Assembly (NCBI GenBank): GCA_027924645.1
Contig: BSBN01000297.1
Coordinates: 1,674,001 to 1,738,000 of the forward strand
DNA length: 64,000 bases
From: Cunninghamia lanceolata
Taxonomy: Eukaryota; Streptophyta; Pinopsida; Cupressales; Cupressaceae
Direction: 5' to 3'
The position numbers and the translations under genes are program-made. Below the pieces are notes generated by a model, which searched no databases, was not told the DNA's origin, and saw nothing but the letters and a program-made list of their open reading frames with translations. Shown in pieces: positions 11,387-21,632 of this stretch. Numbering within the stretch: position 1 is the first letter of the stretch; each line of letters begins with the position of its first letter.

Positions 11387-12850
11387 ATGCCGCCTAGATC
11401 GAGACAAGTGCGCTCACGCGCTAGTGAGTCCATTGAGATACATAGTGATTCATTAGCCGAGGGATAGGCTCCATAGGCATCGCAGGCACCTAACTTAGGA
11501 CCGCAAATTCTTTAGGTACTACAGGCAATTCTAGAAAGATTACCATCGGCCGCAGCTGAGCCGCGTATTGAGCCACATGATGAGTCACGTATTGAGCCAC
11601 ATTTTGAGCCATGTGTTGAGCCGCATGTTGAGCCACGTGTCGAGCCGCATGTAGAGATACCAGCCACTACAGCAAAGGATGTCACATTAGTGCACAGAAC
11701 TCGCAATAGGAGCCCTCCACGTCATGCGATGCGCGAGGAGGGAGTTAGGATAGAGTAGATATACCACAATCCATTTGACTATGGGCGGCAAGACGAGGTG
11801 GATGCACCATTCAAAGGACACAGAGACCATGGGGACCCTATCAGGGATTTACTCAAACTGAATCCACCCACTTTTGTTAGGACTGTAGAGGAAACTAAGG
11901 CCGAGGCCTGGCTCATTAGTCTTGATAGGTGCTTCGTGTTGCATCCCTATGGGAGAAACACGAACATACAGGTCATAGTCCACTTACTGCGTGATACAAT
12001 AGCGACATGGTGGTGCACTAAGGAGCGCAAGCACTACCTCTCTTTAGACACACTCTCTTGGGACACATTCCTTGAGCGCTACAAGACTCGATACCTCTCA
12101 GAGCATTTCAGATAATGCAGGATTGATGAGTTTAACGATCTGAAGTAGAGGGGTTCTATAGCTGCACAGTATGAGTGTAAGTTCATAGAGCTATCACGTT
12201 ATGCTAAGTACTTACAAGATGAGAAGATCTTGGTTAGTCATTTCATCAGAGGGCTTAATCCTAGTATCGCAGGACCTGTTCGTATGTCAGACCCACAGAC
12301 TATGAGCGAGGCCACCGAGAAGGCACTCATAGAAGAGGAGGTTTATGGATGGAGTCACAGGTCATGACCATAGTTCTAGGATCATAGCCATCATTAGGAT
12401 GAGGGATTCCGTATGCCCCAGCCACCTCATAGGGGTGGTTTTAGTTATGTACCATTACCTCCTAGACCTCCACAGCATCAGCAGAGGTACAGGCCATAGC
12501 AAAGGGCACAGGGTGGTCATACTCATAGATGGCATCAGCAAGGTCCACATAGAGATCAGCAACAGCAGGCACCAACTGCGGGGCCAGCTAGGTCACAACA
12601 GTCCTTCAGAAGGTCACAGAGTTCCACAGATCGACCTAGATAGTAGCTATCTAGTAGGACACAGACAAGACAGGTTCAGGCTCAGGGACCATGTTACATT
12701 TGTGGTGGTGTGGGTCACTTAGCTAGAGAGTGCCCCTAGGGATATACAACAGGGGACAGCCTCGTGCCAGAGGATCCGAGCAGACAGTTGGAGATGTGGG
12801 TAGATCCCACCACATGTTTGCAACGATTGCTAACCGCTAGGATGACTTTC
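11387..12850 (+). pseudogene. Gypsy-A gag with EPxx repeat and CCHC knuckle (broken)
   Basis: The frame opens at ATG 11387 (MPPRSRQVRSRASESIE). Codons 11558-11656 form eight four-residue repeats starting Glu-Pro (EPRI, EPHD, EPHF and so on), a 12-bp minisatellite. A typical retrotransposon gag region follows (11798-12330: AEAWLISLDRCF, TWWCTKER, RYLSEHFR, FIRGLNPSI), then a Gln/Arg/Pro-rich stretch and one knuckle CYICGGVGHLARECP (12692-12736). It is interrupted by stops, among them 11465, 12113, 12146 and 12737, all in one frame. Pro-pol is in the next frame, so either a frameshift was used or it is a later indel. Confidence 0.8.
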
Positions 12851-14943
12851 AAGCCTCCATTATTAAGACCACATGTACAATTAGGGATGCCTCCATTGCT
12901 ATTTTGTTTGACTCTGGTGCTACAGATTCTTTTATCTCTCCATCATTAGTGGAGCATTGCAAGTTGGTGGCCTCTAGGCAGGACGATAGGTGGGAGGTTG
13001 AGTTAGCCACAGGGGCCAAGATGGCAATAGATTCAGTGGTGCATGACTATGAGATAGCATTGGGAGCCTTCACTATAGTAGCAGACCTTAGGGTTATGCC
13101 CTTAGGGTCTTATGGTGTGGTGTTAGGCACGGATTGGCTTGCGACTCATAGAGCCAAGATGGATTGTCACCAGAAGGCGATAGGTTGCCTAGACAACCAT
13201 GGCACGGTAGTAGAGATTTTGGGCATTCAGAAGCCCACAGCAGTTTGTATGATTTCCACTCAGCAGCTTAAGCACTATATGTAGAAGGGTTGCTAGATGT
13301 TCACCATTACAGTCAGTGATAGGTTAGAGGATGAGCCAGAGGCATCACTAGACGATCATCCCATTCTGAGAGAGTTTGCTGATGTTTTTCCACCTGAGTT
13401 GCCAGGGATGCCACCTCACAGAGAGGTTAACTTTCACATTGACCTCCTACCAGGTGTCGAGCCAGTGTCTTGTGCACCTTACAGAATGACTACCCATGAG
13501 CTTATAGAGATCAAGCTACAGTTGGAGGAGTTGCTCGTGAAGGGGCACATCTAACCTAGTGTTTCACCTTGGGGCGCACCAGTCATCTTCATGAAGAAGA
13601 AGGATGGGTCTATTCATCTTTGCATGGCCTATAGGCAGCTGAATAAGGTAACGGTGAAGAACCGTTATCCTCTTCCTCAGATAGATGATTTATTTGATCA
13701 GATGCAAGGATCCAGGGTGTTATCTAAGATTGACCTAAAGTCTAGATATCATATATTGCACATTACAGAGGCGGATATCCATAAGATAGCTTTTCAAATT
13801 CATTACGGTCGCTATGAGTTCACTGTGGTACCCTTCGGCTTGACGAACGCCCCTGCAGTGTTCATGAGTCTCATGAACGGGGTGTTCCGCACATAGCTGG
13901 ATCAGTTCATGATTATATTCTTAGATGATATATTGACTTATTCGCAAACTAAGGAGGAGCACGAGGAACACTTACTCTAGGTTTTGCAATGTTTGAGAGA
14001 GCAGCATCTTTATGGCAACTTGGTGAAGTGTGCCTTTTTCGTATCAGAGGTACAGTACTTGGGTCACATCCTATCTGGCAATGGTATCTCCATAGATCCA
14101 TCAAAGATTAGGGCTATCAGGGATTGGCCATCACCCACCAGTGTTACAGAGGTCAGGAGTTTCATGGGGCTAGCAGGGTATTATCACATATTTTTTGAGG
14201 GCTTTTCTAAAATAGCACACCCTATCACTTCCCTTCAGCGGAAAGGGAAGAGCTTCACATGGACAGAACAGTGTGAGAGGGCCTTTGGGGTCCTTAAGGA
14301 GCATCTCACGAGTGCTCCTATCTTAGCAGTACCTGATCCAGTAGCTGACTTCATGGTTTGCATAGATGCTTCATTAGAGGGATTAGGGGTTGTACTTATG
14401 CAAGACAGTCGAGCGATCGCGTATGAGTCATGAAAGCTCAAGACCCATGAGTTGAACTACCCCACACATGACTTGGAGCTCGCAATGGTAGTTCACACTC
14501 TTGTTTGATGGAGGCACTTTCTTTTGGGATGTCGTTTCGAGCTACACTCGGACCATCATAGTCTACAATATATCTTCACACAGCCGAATCTAAATGCCTA
14601 CCAATGGCGTTGGATGGAGTTCCTTTGTGAGTATGACTTTGATGTACACTACATCAAAGGGAAGGAGAACATGGTTGTCGATGCATTGAGTCAGAGGCGC
14701 CATGAGATCCTGACCTTGACATTAGGTGTAGACTTGAGAGGACACATATTACAGCATCTGCCTAAGGACGAGTGGTTTCTTGAGGTACAGCAAGAGATTG
14801 AGGTACAACAGGAGATCCAGTCACAGAGGGCCCTTGTGGGCAAGTTTACAGGTTATTCTCTAGAGGTGGATGGGCTCCTTAGACATCAACAGCACATCTA
14901 TGTTCCCCATGTAGGTGATCTACGTACAGTAGTTTTATCATAG
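12848..14943 (+). pseudogene. Gypsy-A protease, reverse transcriptase and RNase H (broken)
   Basis: The protease has the aspartic motif DSGATDSF near 12910. RT starts about 13340 (FADVFPPELPGMPPHREV) and includes [20 protein letters not shown], the [11 protein letters not shown] palm region and the catalytic FLDDILTYS (the two Asp codons at 13924-13929). RNase H covers about 14340-14690 with FMVCIDASLEGLGVVL, ELHSDHHSLQY and the terminal KGKENMVVDALSQR. All of it is in one frame, cut by stops at 13552, 13894, 13978, 14431, 14506 and 14941. Most of these stops stand where relatives have Gln or Arg, so a C-to-T change in CAA, CAG or CGA explains them. The catalytic Asp pair is retained, but the protein could not be made. 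Confidence 0.88.
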
Positions 14944-16144
14944 GCTCACAGAACACCTTATGCAACACATCCTTGGGTGAAGAAGATGCATGCTAATTTG
15001 TGACAGCTGTATCATTGGGCGGGCATGAGACATGATATTGTAAAGTTTGTTGCTTGTTGCCTTGAGTGCCAAAGGGTCAAGGCCGAGCATTATCATCTAG
15101 TAGGGCTTTTGTACCCTCATGAGATACCAAAGTGGAAATTGGACACCATTTCCATGGATTTTATAGTTGTTCTACCTATGTCATCTCATCACCATGATGC
15201 CATCATGGTGATGGTTAACAAGTTGAAAAAGGTGGCACACTTCTCACCAGTATGCTCGACATACAACATACCTGCAGTGGCGAGGGTCTTCTTGGATGAC
15301 ATTGTGAGACTACATGTGGTTCCTCGCCGCATTATATTTGACAGACTCAGTATTCACATTAGCTATTTGGAGGGCATTACAGCAGGCATTGGGCACTCAG
15401 CTCAACTTCAGTTCAAGCTATCACCCCAAGACAGATGGCCAGATAGAGAGGGTGAACTAGGTGTTAGAGGATCTGCTCCACATGTACATGATGGACTACC
15501 AGTCGAGATGGGAAGAATACATATATCTAGTTGAGTTTGCCTACAATAATGGGCATCACAGCTCATTAGGTATGCCTCCCTATCAGGCCTTGTATGGCAG
15601 ACCTTGTAGAACTCCACTAAGTTGGGACCGCATAGAGGACAAGGTTGCTATTGGACCAGAGCTGGTGTAGGATATGGACCAACAGGTGACCTTAATTAGA
15701 TAGAGATTACAAGAGGCACAGGATCGACAAAAGAAGTATGCCGATGCCAAGAGATTGGATTGGAGCTTCTCAGTTGGTGACAAAGTTTTCTTGAGAATGC
15801 GGCCACATAAGAGTCCAATCCGTTATGGAAAGGGCTCTAAGCTTGCACCAAGGTTCCTTGGGCTGTTTGAAATACTAGAGTGGATAGGACCCGTAGCCTA
15901 TTGTCTAGCCTTGCCACCTAGCCTATCACGCATCCACGATGTGTTCCATGTGTATGTTTTCCAACGTTATATTTTTTATGTGTCTCATGTCTTGGATTCG
16001 AGTGCCTTACAGGTAGAGGTGGACGGACAACTAGATTTGGAGCCAATTTGCATATTAGCTCATCGGACGTTGGGCCTTCGAGGTTGAGAGCTGGACCAGG
16101 TTAGGGTTCAGTGGGACAGATATGACAAGGTCACGGCTACATGG
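14944..16144 (+). pseudogene. Gypsy-A integrase and start of chromodomain-like tail (broken)
   Basis: The zinc-binding end has LYHWAGMRHDI and CCLECQRVK (about 15004-15090). The core begins with MDFIVVLP (first Asp near 15155), and the second Asp is probably in IIFDRLSIH (near 15335). A one-base loss near 15420-15435 moves the frame, after which TDGQIERVN with the presumed catalytic Glu, the AYNNGHHSSLGMPPYQALYGRPC box and the GDKVFLRMRPH C-terminal domain follow. The chromodomain-like tail VRVQWDRYDKVTATW ends exactly at the Gypsy-B insertion and continues at 21550. Stops at 15001, 15458, 15668, 15701 and 16097-16099 region are also of the Gln/Arg-codon type where they can be judged. Confidence 0.85.
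16140..16144. other. Target site duplication CATGG, left copy (Gypsy-B)
   Basis: CATGG before the LTR is repeated at 21545-21549 after the second LTR. Removing Gypsy-B and one CATGG restores an open host reading (ACA TGG GAG GAT) across the join, which confirms the site. Confidence 0.93.
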
Positions 16145-16463
16145 TGGTGCAGAAGCACCTACCTAACAGCTGGCCTCCTTGAGGCAGTTAGTTTGTTATA
16201 GGTCCGCATGATGACATACAGGATCAGGATATAGGATAACATGATCAGGATATAGGTGAATTGTCCGCATGATGACAGGGCAGTAGGCTATTTTTAGTAT
16301 GTTTGACTTTATCATGTAATAAGGTCCATTGGACCGATGCTATGTAGTAGTTCAGCATAGGAGTATGTGTAGGCAGTTAGAGATCGGGATAAGGTTATCT
16401 GAGCTGTCCTCTCTCCCAGCCGCTTGGAAGCTCCCAGCCGCTGGGAAGTGAGTTGGTAGTACT

Positions 16464-16490
16464 CGAAGGATTTGTTATATATACCTTCGA
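16464..16490 (+). promoter_or_regulatory. TATA-like site within an inverted repeat, Gypsy-B LTR
   Basis: TCGAAGGATTTGTTATATAT is followed by ACCTTCGA, so 7-bp arms TCGAAGG/CCTTCGA flank a TATATATA core. This is the best TATA candidate in the LTR. The identical site is in the 3' LTR near 20254-20280. It would place a transcript start about 30 bp further right. Confidence 0.4.
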
Positions 16491-17246
16491 TCTGTTAGGG
16501 TTTAGATAGATTGAGTTCATATTGATAGTTCATATTGATATTGAGATTGGTGTTGATAGATGTACTGGTGTTGTGTTGAGTTGAGCGCAGTTCAGACATT
16601 GTGAATCTGTATTCAGGACTTTTGAATTTCAATTGAATAAGATCTCATCTTTTGCAGTATCTGGTTGTATCAGTTGTATCTGTGTTGATTTCCTTTCCGT
16701 TTGCAAGTAGATGGGTATTTTCAACCCTTCCACCGGTTGATCCTGCAAATCGGTGGAATGGTCCTGTATCATAGTTTAGTTTGCATTTGTGTTTTCTGTT
16801 TATGCATTGCATTGTTCAGGAGATCAGTTAGGAGCATGCTGTGAATCAGCCTAGCATCCTCATGTGCTAGGTCTAGAAGATAAGTTGTTAGATTTTGGTT
16901 TGAAGGTGATCAGGCCCGGTCGTCACATGATCTTTGTGAAATAGAGCGGTTCGGAGTGCTTACATGCAGTGGAAGGATACACAGGAGTCTGCATGTGCGT
17001 TTCCAGTCGGAACGAGCCGCATCATCATCTGCGGATCCATCGCCATCAGGATCGGGTCATGAAGTTGTTGAAGTTTGCATGTTGCAAGTGCATCATGATG
17101 TTTTGAGTTGGATATATACTCAGTGTATATATCGCAGTCAGGATCATCTCTCGGGGAAGTTCATCATCCGCATATCGCTAACGGATGCAGGTGTGAAAGT
17201 TAAGTTTTTTTTGGCTAAGTGTTGAAGAGTTCATCAGGATGATGTG

Positions 17247-17276
17247 TGACGTCATCGTCATCAGGATATGACGTCA
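17247..17276. promoter_or_regulatory. Tandem TGACGTCA sites in LTR (bZIP/as-1-like)
   Basis: A 22-bp unit TGACGTCATCGTCATCAGGATA occurs as two adjacent copies starting at 17247 and 17269, and identically in the 3' LTR at 21037 and 21059. TGACG is the core of the as-1 element bound by plant TGA-class bZIP factors, and TGACGTCA is its palindromic form. They lie about 770 bp downstream of the TATA-like site, so if that is the true promoter they would act as a downstream enhancer. The function is inferred. Confidence 0.4.
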
Positions 17277-17757
17277 TCGTCATCAGGATATTAAGAAATC
17301 CCTCAATGCGAGTTTATCCTGTTGTCGTTAAGTGGTTAAGTATCGGCATAGGCAGGAAGTTGTATTAGCATCATCAGGAGGTTCCAAGACAGCCGGATGA
17401 ACAATATCATGATGCTGTTGCTTGTATCGTCGGGCAGTGGAGCATCGAAGGCAAGTTGTTAAGTCATTGTCATCAGGATATTGGGAGCAACCGGATATTT
17501 GGATATCCTGCTGATGAAGGTGATATTGAATATCATGATGATGCCGCTTGTATTTGGCACCCGATGAACAGTGCAACCGGAGGATGTTTGCGATCATCCG
17601 AAATATGATGATGCTGTTGGAATGTGATGATGCTGTTGGTGTCTCTAGGAAATATGATGATGATGTTCAGCCGATAGAGAATTTTATCATGCTGTTTGTA
17701 TTGTTGGCTACTCCTTCCTGTTAGTTAGCCTCCATTGCGTCCCACTCTGCATCATAG

Positions 17758-17769
17758 TGGTATCAGAGC
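17758..17769 (+). other. Primer binding site TGGTATCAGAGC (Gypsy-B)
   Basis: An exact match to the standard plant initiator-Met tRNA primer site, three bases after the LTR end at 17754. Confidence 0.93.
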
Positions 17770-17803
17770 AAAAGGTTAGGATCTTCTGGAAAAGATAAGC
17801 AGG

Positions 17804-19684
17804 ATGTCAGACGAAGAAGGAACATCTGAGGTTCCAGCAAGGATGACCAATGCTGAGTTGGCAGTTCTGGTGAAGAAACAGATTGCAGAAAGCAAGGCCG
17901 TGAAGGCTCAGAATCAGGAGTTGAAAGATGAGTTAGCAAAGTTGAGGAGCAAAGTAGGTTCTGGTAGAGAAGATGATAGGGAAGAAGAAGATATCCCTAA
18001 TTGGAGCGAGGAGGTCGTTCCTGCAGACCAGAGACCGCTGTTGAACGCCCTCAAGGCCATGGAGAGGAGAACCATGGATGTGAAGCTGGATTTGCCAGTG
18101 TTTACAGGTAAGATGGACCCTGATTCAGTAATGGAATGGATAGACTGTCTGAACAATTTCTTTGTAACAGAGGAGATACCAGAACAGCAGAGAGTGAAGA
18201 TAGCACAGTCAAAGATGAAAGAAGCTGCCTTGACATGGTGGAACTTTGTTCAGGATGATAGAGTACAGGAGGGAAAACGTAGAGTTGCCACATGGAAGAA
18301 GATGATGGAATTGGTGAAGGAAGCTTATATTCCATTGGATTACAGTATCCAATTACACAAGAGGAAGCAAAACCTGAAGCAGAAGGAGCTAGATGTCAGC
18401 TCATATACAGAAGAGTTCATGAAACTCTATATGAAGACAAAGGTGAAAGAAAGTGAAGAAGAAAAGGTAGCTAGATACCTTAATGGATTGAAGTTTAATA
18501 TTCAGGATGATCTAAGTCTGCATAACCCAGATACAGTGCAGAAATGTTTCCAGTTGGCATTGAAAGTGGAAGAAAAGCTGAAGAGAAAACAAGACCAAAA
18601 CAATAGAGGAAGAGGATCAGCCCATAGAACAAAGCAAACCAATGAAAGTCAAGAAGATACTGGTAAAGGACAGGGACAGTCTGATTTCAGAGGTGGATGG
18701 AAAGGTAGTAAAGGAAGATTTGGAGGTGGTAGAAGTTCTACTACATTTTCAGGGAAATGTTACACCTGTGGTGAGTTTGGTCATCCATCCTTCAAATGTC
18801 CAGAAAACACAGGTTCATCATCTAGAAATGATAGAACTAATGACAAGAGAGTACAACTTGTGCAAGAAGAGAAAGAAGAGAAAAGTGTGCAGAGTCCAAA
18901 CATTTATCAAAAGGATCAGGAGGCTGATAATGTTGGATATCCAGAGAGTGGAGAATCATTGATGCTAAGGAGAATTAGTTTGCAGGCATCAAAGGATATG
19001 ATGCAAAGAAGAGCTCTTTTCAAAACCACATGCAAGAGCAAAGGTAAAGTATGTAAGGTTGTCATTGATACTGGTTCAACAGACAACATGGTATCTCAAG
19101 AGATGGTGGATAAACTGCATTTGGAAAGGATTCCACATCCACACCCTTACAAGGCATCTTGGGTGAGTGAAAGGCATTCACTTTTTGTCTCTGAACAGGC
19201 ATATGTTGATTTCCAGATTGGAGCATATCAGGATAGAATTTTGTGTGATATTTTGCCCATGGAATGTTGTCACCTACTGTTGGGTAGACCATGGCAATTT
19301 GATAGGAGGGTACTGTATGATGGGTATGCTAATACCTACACCATCCAGAAAGATGGAAAGACTATTAAGTTGATGCCATTACAGGAAGCAGCTGCAGCAC
19401 AGAAGGCAGCCAAAGTCATTTTAATGGGAAAGAAGGAATTTGTGCAGAAGCCTATAGGAGCAGGCAGGCAGGCAATTGAAGACACTGCAAGGAAAGGAGT
19501 TGTGAAATATAACAAGCTGAAGAAAGTTTCAGTTGTGACTGACAGAGGTCAGCAGCAGGTTCAGAAACAGGTGTGTAAACAGCAACCAGTTGAGAGGCAT
19601 GACAAGGATGTTGTCATAGTTGGGACTATTGCTTGTCCTATAAAGATTGAAAGGAAGATAGAGTTGGACATTTCAGAAGTTTAA
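17804..19684 (+). CDS. Gypsy-B gag-protease polyprotein, 626 aa, intact
   Basis: ATG 17804 lies 49 bp after the LTR and opens a frame to TAA at 19682. Residues about 20-50 are a charged coiled coil. Residues about 95-265 are a Retrotrans_gag-type capsid domain (EWIDCLNNFFVTEE, AALTWWNFVQ, YTEEFMKLYM, VARYLNGLKFNIQDDL). A Gly/Arg/Lys-rich stretch precedes one zinc knuckle CYTCGEFGHPSFKC (residues 319-332). An acidic linker leads to a retropepsin-like domain with VIDTGSTDNMVS (catalytic Asp422) and the LLLGRPW motif near residue 490. It would form particles, package RNA and process itself, but it has no polymerase. Selection may have kept it, or it may simply be young. The gag resembles Reina/CRM-type chromoviruses rather than Gypsy-A. 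Confidence 0.93.
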   Translation: MSDEEGTSEVPARMTNAELAVLVKKQIAESKAVKAQNQELKDELAKLRSKVGSGREDDREEEDIPNWSEEVVPADQRPLLNALKAMERRTMDVKLDLPVFTGKMDPDSVMEWIDCLNNFFVTEEIPEQQRVKIAQSKMKEAALTWWNFVQDDRVQEGKRRVATWKKMMELVKEAYIPLDYSIQLHKRKQNLKQKELDVSSYTEEFMKLYMKTKVKESEEEKVARYLNGLKFNIQDDLSLHNPDTVQKCFQLALKVEEKLKRKQDQNNRGRGSAHRTKQTNESQEDTGKGQGQSDFRGGWKGSKGRFGGGRSSTTFSGKCYTCGEFGHPSFKCPENTGSSSRNDRTNDKRVQLVQEEKEEKSVQSPNIYQKDQEADNVGYPESGESLMLRRISLQASKDMMQRRALFKTTCKSKGKVCKVVIDTGSTDNMVSQEMVDKLHLERIPHPHPYKASWVSERHSLFVSEQAYVDFQIGAYQDRILCDILPMECCHLLLGRPWQFDRRVLYDGYANTYTIQKDGKTIKLMPLQEAAAAQKAAKVILMGKKEFVQKPIGAGRQAIEDTARKGVVKYNKLKKVSVVTDRGQQQVQKQVCKQQPVERHDKDVVIVGTIACPIKIERKIELDISEV

Positions 19685-19934
19685 GAGGCAGTTCAGCAAG
19701 AGGTTCTGGTCAGGCAACCTGACAAACACAAGGTATGTGAGAGACAAGCCTACATTGACAGGCATGAGGATTTACTTGCCAGAAAGCAAGTTACAGTTCA
19801 GAAGTCTTGGAGCAGCCAAGAGACAGCAGCAGACAAAGCTGGAACAGGGCAGCACATTGCACAGGCAAAGTGTAAAGGTGGAGGACTTCCATATCCTAAC
19901 TCATGGGACATGAGTTATTTTCTTTTGGGGAGTA
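19685..19934 (+). other. Gypsy-B: in-frame remnant after gag-protease, and PPT
   Basis: After the TAA at 19682 the same frame stays open for 83 codons up to and into the 3' LTR (for example YIDRHEDLLARKQVTV). This suggests the polyprotein once continued and pol was removed by a deletion whose right end lies close to the LTR. A short purine tract TTTTGGGGAGTA at 19924-19935 abuts the LTR and probably primes plus-strand synthesis. Confidence 0.6.
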
Positions 19935-21544
19935 TGGTGCAGAAGCACCTACCTAACAGCTGGCCTCCTTGAGGCAGTTAGTTTGTTATAGGTCCGCATG
20001 ATGACATACAGGATCAGGATATAGGATAACATGATCAGGATATAGGTGAATTGTCCGCATGATGACAGGGCAGTAGGCTATTTTTAGTATGTTTGACTTT
20101 ATCATGTAATAAGGTCCATTGGACCGATGCTATGTAGTAGTTCAGCATAGGAGTATGTGTAGGCAGTTAGAGATCGGGATAAGGTTATCTGAGCTGTCCT
20201 CTCTCCCAGCCGCTTGGAAGCTCCCAGCCGCTGGGAAGTGAGTTGGTAGTACTCGAAGGATTTGTTATATATACCTTCGATCTGTTAGGGTTTAGATAGA
20301 TTGAGTTCATATTGATAGTTCATATTGATATTGAGATTGGTGTTGATAGATGTACTGGTGTTGTGTTGAGTTGAGCGCAGTTCAGACATTGTGAATCTGT
20401 ATTCAGGACTTTTGAATTTCAATTGAATAAGATCTCATCTTTTGCAGTATCTGGTTGTATCAGTTGTATCTGTGTTGATTTCCTTTCCGTTTGCAAGTAG
20501 ATGGGTATTTTCAACCCTTCCACCGGTTGATCCTACAAATCGGTGGAATGGTCCTGTATCATAGTTTAGTTTGCATTTGTGTTTTCTGTTTATGCATTGC
20601 ATTGTTCAGGAGATCAGTTAGGAGCATGCTGTGAATCAGCCTAGCATCCTCATGTGCTAGGTCTAGAAGATAAGTTGTTAGATTTTGGTTTGAAGGTGAT
20701 CCGGCCCGGTCGTCACATGATCTTTGTGAAATAGAGCGGTTCGGAGTGCTTACATGCAGTGGAAGGATACACAGGAGTCTGCATGTGCGTTTCCAGTCGG
20801 AACGAGCCGCATCATCATCTGCGGATCCATCGCCATCAGGATCGGGTCATGAAGTTGTTGAAGTTTGCATGTTGCAAGTGCATCATGATGTTTTGAGTTG
20901 GATATATACTCAGTGTATATATCGCAGTCAGGATCATCTCTCGGGGAAGTTCATCATCCGCATATCGCTAACGGATGCGGGTGTGAAAGTTAAGTTTTTT
21001 TTGGCTAAGTGTTGAAGAGTTCATCAGGATGATGTGTGACGTCATCGTCATCAGGATATGACGTCATCGTCATCAGGATATTAAGAAATCCCTCAATGCG
21101 AGTTTATCCTGTTGTCGTTAAGTGGTTAAGTATCGGCATAGGCAAGAAGTTGTATTAGCATCATCAGGAGGTTCCAAGACAGCCGGATGAACAATATCAT
21201 GATGCTGTTGCTTGTATCGTCGGGCAGTGGAGCATCGAAGGCAAGTTGTTAAGTCATCGTCATCAGGATATTGGGAGCAACCGGATATTTGGATATCCTG
21301 CTGACGAAGGTGATATTGAATATCATGATGATGCCGCTTGTATTTGGCACCCGATGAACAGTGCAACCGGAGGATGTTTGCGATCATCCGAAATATGATG
21401 ATGCTGTTGGAATGTGATGATGCTGTTGGTGTCTCTAGGAAATATGATGATGATGTTCAGCCGATAGAGAATTTTATCATGCTGTTTGTATTGTTGGCTA
21501 CTCCTTCCTGTTAGTTAGCCTCCGTTGCGTCCCACTCTGCATCA
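19935..21544 (+). repeat. Gypsy-B 3' LTR
   Basis: Same length as the 5' LTR (1610 bp). Differences by position in the 5' copy are near 16745, 16912, 17189, 17355, 17468, 17516 and 17734: six transitions and one transversion. It is followed by the CATGG duplication and then by the Gypsy-A chromodomain tail. Confidence 0.95.
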
Positions 21545-21549
21545 CATGG

Positions 21550-21615
21550 GAGGATGCAGCTAGATTGAAGACACTTTATCCTCACCTCTTTGACGACTTC
21601 CAAGAGGAAGTTTAG
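21550..21615 (+). pseudogene. Gypsy-A pol: end of chromodomain-like tail
   Basis: EDAARLKTLYPHLFDDFQEE and V, then TAG at 21613-21615. This is the 22-residue end of the integrase C-terminal tail, separated from 16144 by Gypsy-B. The ATWE...FDDF pattern is typical of the end of chromovirus integrases, whose chromodomain guides insertion into heterochromatin. Confidence 0.85.
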
Positions 21616-21618
21616 TCT

Positions 21619-21632
21619 TAGGGGGGAGGATT
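21619..21632 (+). other. Polypurine tract, Gypsy-A
   Basis: TAGGGGGGAGGATT lies directly before the 3' LTR start TGAGGCCTAC at 21633. It is the expected primer for plus-strand DNA. A closely similar layout (stop codon, then TAGGGGGAAGAA) is seen in the relic at 31071-31082. Confidence 0.8.

Larger units (their letters stand above)
16145..17754 (+). repeat. Gypsy-B 5' LTR
   Basis: Starts TGGTGCAGAAG and ends CTCTGCATCA. A TATATATA box-like site at about 16476-16483 lies inside an inverted repeat TCGAAGG...CCTTCGA (16464-16490 region). Two TGACGTCA palindromes lie at 17247-17254 and 17269-17276. Many GATGATG/ATCATCAGGATAT words give a quasi-repetitive 3' half. The two short ORFs (16956-17225 and the minus-strand one at 17328-17597) recur in the other LTR and are not credible genes. 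Confidence 0.95.
16145..21544 (+). mobile_element. Gypsy-B: young non-autonomous gag-protease LTR element (TR-GAG)
   Basis: A complete 5400-bp element with LTRs 16145-17754 and 19935-21544 (both 1610 bp, 7 substitutions by direct comparison, no indels), TSD CATGG, primer site, short PPT and one open 626-codon gag-protease. No RT, RNase H or integrase is present: only 250 bp separate the gag-protease stop from the 3' LTR. It must borrow polymerase and integrase from an autonomous chromovirus. The 0.43% LTR difference makes it by far the youngest insertion here. Elements of this layout are known in plants as TR-GAGs. Confidence 0.93.

Noticed and set aside
17328..17597. Minus-strand 89-codon ORF rich in His/Tyr, repeated at 21118-21387
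   Set aside because: It is the reverse reading of GATGATG/ATCATCAGGATAT words in the Gypsy-B LTR, preserved because the LTRs are young.
16145..21544. 1.6-kb direct repeat as a segmental duplication of host DNA
   Set aside because: TG...CA ends, primer site, PPT and a 5-bp target duplication show that it is an LTR pair.
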